Shown here piece by piece: positions 56,491 to 64,000 of a stretch of 64,000 nt of DNA (position 1 is the first letter of the stretch; each line of letters opens with the position of its first letter). The DNA is taken from assembly GCA_016271365.2 (NCBI GenBank), contig CM057449.1:1563288501-1563352500 (forward strand), in the 5' to 3' direction. The DNA is from Neoceratodus forsteri (Eukaryota > Chordata > Ceratodontiformes > Ceratodontidae). The notes under the pieces were generated by a model. It saw only the letters and a list, made by a program, of their open reading frames with translations, was not told the DNA's origin and did no database searches. The position numbers and the translations under genes are program-made.

Positions 56491-57400
56491 ACCAGTAATT
56501 ATAGAAAATCTCTTACAGGCCTTGGTTGGCTCTGTGTGAAGGATTCTGCAGCAGTAATCAGGCTTGATACCCTTTCTTGTGGGAGAAAAGCCTCCCTCTG
56601 CAGGGTATCCAGTTCTGCACCTATAAATTTCAACATATGAACTGGTTTTGTTTGGGATTTTTGCAGATTTATCAGGAATCCCAGGTTCTGTACAGTACTA
56701 TTTGCCCTTTGAATACAGCCCCTTGCTCCTTGGTCTGTTTTCCCTGAGACTAGCCAGTTGTCTAGGTAGGGAAAAAACAAAACAACTTGTCTTCTCAGGT
56801 GTGCTGCCATCATAGCTAGGCACTTTGTGAAGACTCTTGGTGCTGAACTGAGGCCAAAGGGGAGGGCTATAAACTGATATTGGCAGTTTTCTAGCCTAAA
56901 CCTTTGAGGTATTTTCTGTTGGTGAATCTGACTAGAATGTGAAAGGTGTCTTTCAGATCCAGTAACCCCAGCCAATCTCCTAGTTGTAAGGATGGTATCA
57001 CTGTGCCCACTCTGGCCATCTTGAACCTTTCCTTTTTTATTTGTCTGTTCAGATATCTTGGATCTAAAATGCTTTGCCCTTCCCCACTTTTCACGTGGGT
57101 CAGGATGGAAGTATCTTGAGAACAGGCCCCTGCCTCACTGTGAGGCAGGGATTTTTTCTACTACTTTTGCCTGCAGCAGTTTCTTTACTTCCATTGCAGC
57201 AGAAGTCTTTCTGTTGATGAATGAGCTGGAAAATTGTTTGGTTTCTGCAATCTTGGAAACCTGAACTGTAGAGACAATCCCTGACCCACTAATTCCAGGA
57301 CTCACTTATCTGTGGCAATGTTTACCCGTTCCTGGAAGCAGGTCAGCAGAATTGTTAGGGATTTTGATTTTGTTGTGGCATGGGGGCTGGTGCTGCAGCA
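56490..57400 (-). pseudogene. DIRS reverse transcriptase domain
   Basis: Minus strand. Blocks in order: YFHPDPREKWGRA (decayed start), ERFKMARVGTVIPSLQLGDW, LDLKDTFHI (first Asp), NCQYQFIALPFGLSSAPRVF with TKCLAMMAAHLRRQ, and VVLFFPYLDNWLVSG. The catalytic pair reads YLDN instead of YLDD: the second Asp codon is AAC (minus strand of 56757-56759), which should abolish activity. After it come LGFLINLQKSQTKPV and MLKFIGAELDT. A frameshift lies near 56960. Confidence 0.87.
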
Positions 57401-57404
57401 GCGT

Positions 57405-58622
57405 GTCTGGAGTAGGGGTGGGTGAAAGTGCGATTTTTTTGCCCCGCGAAACTTCCGTGGAAATCAAGAAACTTTTGTAAAAGTTTCCGAACCTCCGTCT
57501 ATAGTGGAGTGGAAAACTTCTACCAAAGTTATGGGTGAAATTTTGCCTGATATAAAAAAAACAAAAAAAACCCAGGTGGCTAGTGGCCCATCTCCCCACC
57601 CACCCCACAGGTACACATTAAATCCCTGGTGGCTAGCAGTCCCTCCCTCCAGAGCACCCGCCGGCCACCCGACTTAAAAAAAAATCCTTATAAATAACAC
57701 CCCCCCACCCGACAGTGCCCACACAGCCCAAATGTCCTTATGCCCTGGTGGTTAGTGGTCCTTCCCCTCCACCCCTTCACCCCAAGTGTATAGTGATAGT
57801 AATATCCCCATGTCCATCTGTAGTCCATATTTAAAAATAAGTTGCTTGGTGGTCTAGTGGCTTCCCCAATAGCCCACCCCCTCCTGATCCCCGGTCCTAT
57901 ATATTTCCCCAAATCCCTGGTGGTCTAGTGTCCCCCACCCCCCACCCCAGCAGGAGTCCAACCACCCCACTCCTACCCCCATAGTAAACCTGCAGGCGGG
58001 TGGACCAGAACATCCCTCCTCTCCTCCATGGCTGGCCTGCCCACTGAGCTTTAATAAATGAGTGCGTTTCCTGCTGGGGCAGCTCATTTATTAAAAAACT
58101 CAGTCAGGGCTCATCAGGGAAGGAGAGATATCGGTCTGCCCACTGCGGGGTTTACTATAAGAAACCAGAGGGTGGTTGAATACTGAGGTGAAGATGGCTG
58201 CATTTCCTGAAATTTTGCTACGGACAGACGCGGGGGTTACTATCACTATACTCTGCTGTGAAGAGGTTGAGGAAGGGATCACTAGCCACCAGGGCATAAG
58301 GACATTTTGGCTGGGTGGGCACCCGTCAGGGCACTATTTATAAGGCTTTTTTTAAATCAGGCAGCCGCAGGTGAACCAGTGGGGGAGGGACTGCTAGCCA
58401 CCAGAGATTTAATGTGTACCTGTGGGGTGGGTGGGGGTGAGGGACCACTAGCCACCAGGGATTACAGGATTGGAATTTGGGATTGAAAAGAGATTTAATA
58501 GGGGAGGCAGAATTTCTGCGAAAGTTTTGAAATGGATTTCTGAACTTCCGCAGAAGCGAAAGTCTAACTTTTGCTTCAGTTCTGCTGGCAAAATCTTTTT
58601 TTTGCACACTGCTAGTCTGGAG
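57405..58622. mobile_element. 1.2-kb palindromic non-autonomous hAT-type element
   Basis: GTCTGGAG flanks it on both sides (57405-57412 and 58615-58622), an 8-bp target duplication typical of hAT. The element (57413-58614, 1202 bp) begins TAGGGGTGGGTGAAAG and its other end, on the minus strand, begins TAGCAGTGTGCAAAAA, imperfect terminal inverted repeats. Inside, 57573-57655 (GGTACACATTAAATCCCTGG, then TGGCTAGCAGTCCCTCCC) is mirrored at 58378-58460 (GGGAGGGACTGCTAGCCACC). The centre holds GCTCATTTATTAAA against CTTTAATAAATGAG. So much of the element folds on itself. Several CCCTGGTGG(T/C)TAGTG phrases repeat along it. No ORF for a transposase. Confidence 0.85.
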
Positions 58623-60269
58623 CCCCTCCTGCCTCTGCTTCTGCAGTAACCTTTTTGGGGTTGGTACTCATGGGTTTAAGGTCTTAGATAGTAGCCCATA
58701 CCCCTGTCTCCTCTTCCATAGGGCCTGTAGGAATTGGAGGTCTTTTCATTCTTGGTGTTATTTTTGTAAGTGGTCTTGTACTCCTCCACTTTTTCATGAA
58801 TGCCTCTGTTTTGTCACCAAATAAAGAAATCCAAGGCCTTAGTCTGTGTGTCCTGGTTAAAGGATGGTAGCCCTTAACCAGGCAGACCTCCTCAATGCCG
58901 CAGTATGGGCTAAGACCAGTGAAGCAGAGCCATGGTGTCCACAGCCATGTGGAACTGATATTTAGCGGCATCCAGGGCTGACATTGCTGTGGCAGCCAGG
59001 TCCTATGTCACTTCACTGTGAACCTTATCAGTCAGTGCCAGCACTGCATTCCACAGTGCTTTCTGGTACTGGGCTGCATATGCCAAAAAGGCTGCTTGAC
59101 TAAGAAGAAGGAAGCTGGTGTATACATGTTTTTTGGTTATAGCATCCCATTTCATAGAATCATTCTCAGAAGGCTTTGCAGGAAGAGCACCTTAGCCTTC
59201 TCACAAGCAGCTGCTTGGAACACTCCTTCATAATCAGGATTGACGTACAGATATCTCACCCTGTTTGTCCACCTAATATTTCTTTTCAACTTTTTTACCT
59301 ATACAAGCAGCTGAATTTGACAAACAGCTGAATTTGGTGCTTTTTGGACTGATTTGTGCATGGGGCTAGCAGCCTTCTTGTAGGAGCTAGCCCCATCATA
59401 TCCATAAACCCTGCTTCTTCCTCATCCTCCTCCTCTGTGTCATGAGAGGGGATGTTGAGGGTGTTCACCATCTGTTTGATGAAAGAGGAATAGGAGGTAT
59501 AATCCTCTTTAGGCCTAGGAGGGAGGCCAAACTCTTCTTCAGGTGCACCCTCGGGTTCTATAGGTTCACCTTCTTCTTCCTCCTCATAATATATGCTCTT
59601 CTCATTCACAGGCACATGGTCTGGAGCCTGAGCCAGTGGGGGGAGAGGGGAGAGGGCAGGCATATTGAGAAGGTTTACCATTGCCTAGAAGGCAAGGAGA
59701 AATTTCCATGCTTTGACAGCATTCTTTGTTGAGGTCATGTGCCGTAGCTCTGCTGCCTGCTCCTTTTCCTTTGCAAGAGGAGTGGCATGGGCATGCTTTT
59801 GTGTTTTTCTTGGCAGACACTGGTTTCAATACCTGCTCCAAGGATCTTTTATTTGTATTTTCGGCATCACTGGACTTAGGGTTCCCTCTTTCAGGCACCC
59901 TGGTATCAGATGGCCGAGAAGCTTTGTCTTTTTTATATGTCCCCTTTGACAAGGACTGATGCTGTTCATGAGGAAATAAACCCTCTGATGCATGCTTTTC
60001 ACCATCATTAGGCACTGCCCCAGAATCTTTATTATGTTTTGGTGGCATAAAGGGTTCCAAAAAAGTCATAAAAGCTTATCTTTTTTAGCCCTTTTCTTTT
60101 ACGTTTTAGGGCAATACTTTTTACAGAGCTCACAGTTGATAACATTGTGATCTGGAGGCAGGCATCTTAAACAGAACTTATGGCAGTCTGCCCTTGACAG
60201 AAGCTGAAAACAATTTGTACAGTTTCTGAAAGCCTATCGGTCCTGTTCTTTTTTAGGTCCATCAATCAT
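58620..60269 (-). pseudogene. DIRS ORF1 (gag-like)
   Basis: Starts at a minus-strand ATG at 60267-60269 (MIDGPKKEQDR). A Cys/His cluster follows: CTNCFQLLSRADCHKFCLRC and NCELCKKYC, the usual N-terminal motif of DIRS ORF1. Then a basic, Ser/Lys-rich part (59602-60069, KKDKASRPSDTRVPERG), an acidic stretch (YYEEEEEGEPIEPEGAPEEE) with YSSFIKQMVNTLNIP (59295-59681), and a C-terminal Arg/Gly-rich end (CRSRGRRG near 58640). Stops and frameshifts occur at about 60100, 59600 and 59290. It would package element RNA. Confidence 0.78.
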
Positions 60270-60340
60270 GCCAAATGCTGTAGACCATGTGAAAATAACT
60301 AATAGGCTGGAAAAACCTTTAGTTACAAGAATAAATCCGT

Positions 60341-61470
60341 ACCAATATGATTTATATATTTAATAAACATTTTTCCCCTTACAGTAGTGAGGACTGCTGA
60401 AAAACAATGCAGTTTGTAATTAGAAAAGAGAAATGCAGTTTGGTTCCTTAAAAATAGGAGCTGAATGTAGAAGTATACAAAAACTACTTTAAAATTAAAG
60501 CTTTGCAGTTTATTTACATTGTTTACTAACGTTCGGTTGGTTCCCTTAAGGTGGGAACTGTGTTTTGGATCTGTCCTTCTGCAGTTCCTTGAACTGATCG
60601 GGAACCAGAGAAACCACAATTGAAACTAAAAATAACAAAATAAATACCCTAAATAATGCAAAGTATTGAAAACTAACTTGCGATCAGAAAAATAACATAA
60701 TAGTTAAGTATTTAAAACTTTGTTGGCCAGAAGACTGGAGCTATACTTCAGTATGACTGTTCTTTTCAGGCAGGGAAACAAATCTGATGTTAGAACACAT
60801 GGTGGAGCATGACCACAGCGCAGAGTTTGAACCTATAGTCTAGGTTCTAAAATGAACATACAGTTCTATCTCAGGGGTATCGCTCACTGGCAGGAAGATG
60901 ATGCTTACTGTAATGCATTACTGAAGGCTTTCTGGCGTTTGAAACAATATTGCTGACTTACTACAAATGAGTATATGTGCATTTTCATCGCTGCCCCTTC
61001 CCTCTCTCAGTTCCATGACATTATCATGATGCCTTGATCATAAGTTTCTAATTATTTATTTTCAAAGTTTAATCAGGAAAGACACAATGAGCTGGTAACA
61101 GCTTGCTTCCAGATGAGTTGTCACATTCTTGATCATTGACCCTCCATGGCCATTTCTCCAGACTTTCCAACTCCCTTTTCATGCCTTTAATCCCTTCTTC
61201 ACTGTTCCAGTGGCGCAAACGGCCAAGGATTGGGCAACTCATCTGGGTGCATCTGGAAATGAGCTGTTTAGATTCTTATTATGTGATCCTTATCCTTGTT
61301 AGGTGAGGAATCCAGAGCAGCAGAGAACCTTTCTATCTTATCCTTGATAATTTTGTTAAAAAAGGAACATCTGATTTAATAAAAAAACTTTATATACCAT
61401 GGAGTTCAATTTGCCTATCTTTAGTAGGAGAAATTGACTAAAATGATATCATCATGCTGTTTTCCCACAG
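60341..61470. other. No gene recognised; unassigned sequence
   Basis: AT-rich, with only short open frames and no motif. The DIRS 5' terminal repeat should lie at the left of this block but was not recognised. Confidence 0.4.
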
Positions 61471-62797
61471 CCACTGGGGTGTCAAACAGATGAGGCATAC
61501 TGATGAGTCCTGGTAGGACGTAACACGTGTCTCATGTCTTCCTGTTAGCACCCTTGCAAACTGTGTGAGAGGGCCTGGCACCATGCAGTTCTGCTTAAAG
61601 TTGGACCAGCATACATTTGGTGATTTGCATGCAGCCCATGATGTTTTGCATTGTGGGGCATGTGATTTTGTATTTTTGAAACTTGGCTTCCCAGCCAAAT
61701 GCCCTTTGGGTAACCCTTGCCTCGGTGTTTACGCACAGAGGTTCTTTTGTCTTTAAATAGTTTTTTATTTTAATGGGTTCACTAATATATCCCAGGCACA
61801 CTGCCTTGGGGTAGCTGGTCCATTCCACTGGGGTGTCAAACAGACGAGGCATACTGATGAGTCCCAGTAGGACTTAAACACGCATTCTATGTCTCTGTTA
61901 GCACCCTTGCAAACTGTGAGAGGCTCTTCGGCACCATGCAGTTCTGCTTAAAGTTGGACCAGCATAACATTCTGTGGTGATTTGTATATGCAGCCCATGA
62001 TGCTTTGCATTGTGGGGGCATGTGTGATTTTGTATTTTCTTGAAACTTGGCTTCCCAGCCAAATGCCCTTTGGGGTAACCCTTGCCTCGGTGTTTACGCA
62101 CAGAGGTTCTTTGTCTTTTAAATAGTTTTTTATTTTAATGGGTTCACCACAATATATCCCAGGCACACTGCCTTGGGGTAGCTGGTCCATTCCACTGGGG
62201 TGTCAAACAGACGAGGCATACTGATGAGTCCTGGTAGGACGAAACACGTGTCTATGTCTTCTGTTAGCACCCTTTGCAAACTGTGTGAGAGGCCTTTCGG
62301 CACCATGCAGTTCTGCTTAAAGTTGGACCAGCATAACATTCTGTGGTGATTTGCATATGCAGCCCATGATGCTTTGCATTGTGGGGCATGTGTGATTTGT
62401 ATTTTCTTGAAACTTGGCTTCCCAGCCAAATGCCCTTTGAGGTAACCCTTGCCTCGGTGTTTACGCTGAGGTTCTTTGTCTTTAAATAGTTTTTATTTTA
62501 ATGGGTTCACCACAATATATCCCAGGCACACTGCCTTGGGGGTAGCTGGTCCATTCCACTGGGGTGTCAAACAGGCGAGGCATACTGATGAGTCCTGGTA
62601 GGACGAAACACGTGTCTATGTCTTCTGTTAGCACCCTTTGCAAACTGTGTGAGAGGCCTTTCGGCACCATGCAGTTCTGCTTAAAGTTGGACCAGCATAA
62701 CATTCTGTGGTGATTTGCATATGCAGCCCATGATGCTTTGCATTGTGGGGGCATGTGTGATTTTGTATTTTCTTGAAACTTGGCTTCCCAGCCAAAT
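61471..62797. repeat. Tandem array, ~3.7 copies of a ~364-bp unit
   Basis: CCACTGGGGTGTCAAACAG starts at 61471, 61825, 62192 and 62556, so periods are 354, 367 and 364 bp. The last unit stops at CTTCCCAGCCAAAT near 62797. Units 3 and 4 are nearly identical; unit 1 is the most diverged. Most differences between units are single-base indels in homopolymers. Repeated antisense open frames of 80-99 codons are a by-product of the array: no start context, domain or consistent reading frame supports a gene. Confidence 0.93.
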
Positions 62798-62919
62798 ACA
62801 TTATATAGTAGTGTACTTCATTATTTTATTAAACTAAAGAGTAATTTTTTTAAATACACCTCTAAAATGAAAGTAGCACAAAGTGCATGTTTTATTTCCA
62901 GTGAGTTTTAAATCTAAGC
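62798..62919. other. Short spacer, nothing recognised
   Basis: AT-rich sequence between the tandem array and the SINE. Confidence 0.4.
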
Positions 62920-63110
62920 AGTACAGAGTAATGATTTAGAGCACTGAGCTGCAAACCTGGAGAACTGGGTTTGAATCCCACAGCCACCACTTGCACACTG
63001 TGTGACCATGAGCAAGTCACTTGACTTCTCTGTGCTCCCAGGATGCACCTGGAAACAAGTTTGACTTAGTGTCCTGGCCAAGAACTGTAAGATAAAAAAA
63101 AAGTAAAAAT
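62920..63110 (+). mobile_element. CORE-type (MIR-like) SINE, near full length
   Basis: Head: TAGAGCACTGAGCTGCAAAC (A-box side) and GGGTTTGAATCCCACAGCC (B box). Core: TGTGTGACCATGAGCAAGTC then ACTTGACTTCTCTGTGCTCC. Tail: CCCAGGATGCACCTGGAAAC followed by AAGTTTGACTTAGTG and an A-rich end (ATAAAAAAAAAGTAAAAA). Same family as 20760-20965, which is on the other strand and shares the CCTGGAAACAAG tail. Confidence 0.85.
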
Positions 63111-63197
63111 CTGACTTTCTAGTACTCAAACACAAAATTTATACACATGATCAGAAATGAAAAAAATAAAAAAAAATATATATATATGTGTGTGTAG

Positions 63198-63342
63198 GCA
63201 ATAAGACAACGGGGTGTGAGTTAGACAGTTCTAATGCATGGCTAGGAGGCATAGTGAGGCACGAGGCTGCAGGACAAGTGGGTCCAACACCCTAGCCATG
63301 CGTTAGAACTGTCTAACGCACCCCCCAGAGTGCCTTATTGTG
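63198..63342. mobile_element. 145-bp hairpin (fold-back) element, member 2
   Basis: Near-perfect palindrome. Outer ends are GCAATAAGAC and a mirrored GCCTTATTG. The left arm GAGTTAGACAGTTCTAATGC with ATGGCTAGG is mirrored by CCTAGCCAT with GCGTTAGAACTGTCTAACGC. The loop has GGCACGAGGCTGCAGGACAA then GTGGGT. It shares with member 1 (44569-44711) the ends, GGGGTGTG near the arm base, and the CACGAGGC/AAGTGGGT loop, while the middle of the arms is different. Confidence 0.8.
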
Positions 63343-63554
63343 CTTATAAAATGGGTATGTGTTTTACATGGATTTAAACATTTAAATGTCTATGTTTTTA
63401 TGTTAAAAAAAACAAATCTTTAATGTGTTTGTATGTAAAATAGTTCATCCTATTTAACATAATTAGTTTTCGACCTTAACTGGTATTGAGCTGTAGTGGT
63501 CATCGCAGCTGTGATTGCAGCTATTTGTCATAACTCCCCCCCCCCATTCCACAA

Positions 63555-63578
63555 ACACACACACACACACACACACTG
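63555..63578. repeat. (CA)n microsatellite
   Basis: Uninterrupted CA run just after a C9-C10 homopolymer. Confidence 0.9.
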
Positions 63579-63897
63579 AAGCTGCTAAACTGTAATGAAA
63601 ATACCTCTCTGACTTTTAAAACAAAAATATTAACAGTCCATGAGAGGTCCATCCACACAAGAGAATGAACTTGCGAGCAGGCAGAGGGATGAGCGTGAGG
63701 TTAAACAACGAGCGGTTACTGCTTTACCGGTGATTGCAGCTGTTACATGGTTGTAAGAGAGTCTCGGTAAGAAAATTAGTGAGAACATTTTCTATACTTT
63801 TCCCCCTTTCACCCAGATGAGCCACTGTGTTGTTTTTCCCGTTAGTGTGAGTAAGACGGGATTGTGGAGACCGGAAGTGGAGCGGGTGGGCTGGTGG

Positions 63898-63899
<2 letters not shown>
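63579..63899. other. No gene recognised
   Basis: Short sequence between two microsatellites; no feature supported. Confidence 0.4.

Positions 63900-63951
<52 letters not shown>
63900..63951. repeat. (AT)n microsatellite
   Basis: About 26 AT dinucleotides without interruption. Confidence 0.95.
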
Positions 63952-63954
<3 letters not shown>

Positions 63955-64000
63955 GTTTTACATATGCATAGGATAGGTTCTATGAGATGTGAGTCTCAGA

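Larger units (their letters stand above)
55725..60340 (-). mobile_element. DIRS-type retroelement, 3'-truncated
   Basis: Order on the minus strand is gag (60269 to about 58620), an inserted hAT-type element (57413-58614), RT (57400-56490) and RNase H (56490-55725). The end after a GRFLYAFPVG phrase near 55750 breaks into unrelated sequence, so the tyrosine recombinase that defines DIRS elements and the 3' repeats are missing. The order, the RT signature and the Cys-rich gag start are diagnostic even without the recombinase. DIRS elements are common in amphibians, fish and reptiles. Confidence 0.87.

Noticed and set aside
61438..62754. Repeated antisense open frames of 80-99 codons as a gene family
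   Set aside because: They follow the ~364-bp tandem unit, lose frame with single-base indels and show no domain or start context.

Overview
This is a stretch of vertebrate nuclear genome, almost certainly from a large, repeat-rich, non-mammalian genome. The mix of CR1-like and L2-like LINEs, a Tx1/L1-like LINE, a DIRS-type element, a Ty3/gypsy element with PNMA-like gag, hAT elements and CORE-type SINEs fits an amphibian best (caecilian or salamander-like). That placement is inference: no host gene, host exon, tRNA, rRNA or CpG island was recognised, so the window reads as intergenic or deep intronic sequence made of transposon layers.

Layout. 1-515: partial array of a ~294-bp repeat. 3226-5012: CR1 copy A, split by a short A-tailed insertion. 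6543-10030: L2-like LINE (minus), with a tRNA-like repeat beside it (10085-10693). 10862-19742: a four-level nest. CR1 copy B1 was hit by CR1 copy B2 (7-bp target duplication) and by a Tx1/L1-like element (13-bp target duplication), and the L1 was hit by a second L2-like LINE. 19785-22323: third L2-like 3' end, SINE, tandem duplication and small hairpins. 24640-25800: four more units of the 294-bp repeat, ending in a head-to-head palindrome. 28180-37894: a near-complete Ty3/gypsy retrotransposon on the minus strand, with two ~1.65-kb LTRs, a 4-bp target duplication, a tRNA-Thr-like primer site, PNMA-like gag, and protease, RT, RNase H and integrase, all with frame damage. 37899-39757: CR1 copy C (minus).

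43990-45830: an old LINE (minus) interrupted by a 143-bp hairpin element and a SINE/LINE-tail repeat. 46895-48360: decayed ZBED-like hAT transposase followed by ~215-bp repeats. 51100-54840: CR1 copy D, the most complete, with an SGNH-esterase ORF1 fragment, endonuclease and RT. 55725-60340: DIRS element (minus) lacking the recombinase end and carrying a 1.2-kb palindromic hAT-type element with an 8-bp target duplication. 61471-62797: 3.7 copies of a ~364-bp tandem repeat. 62920-63110: CORE-type SINE. 63198-63342: a second member of the hairpin family. 63900-63951: (AT)n.

The best leads are the two-member hairpin family with conserved ends and loop but different self-complementary arms, the palindromic hAT-type element, the PNMA-like gypsy gag, a 3' tail apparently shared by LINEs and SINEs, and the fold-back end of the 294-bp array. 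Nothing here works as an operon or host pathway. The functional relations are those within each element and the probable parasitism of SINEs and non-autonomous elements on LINE and hAT machinery.
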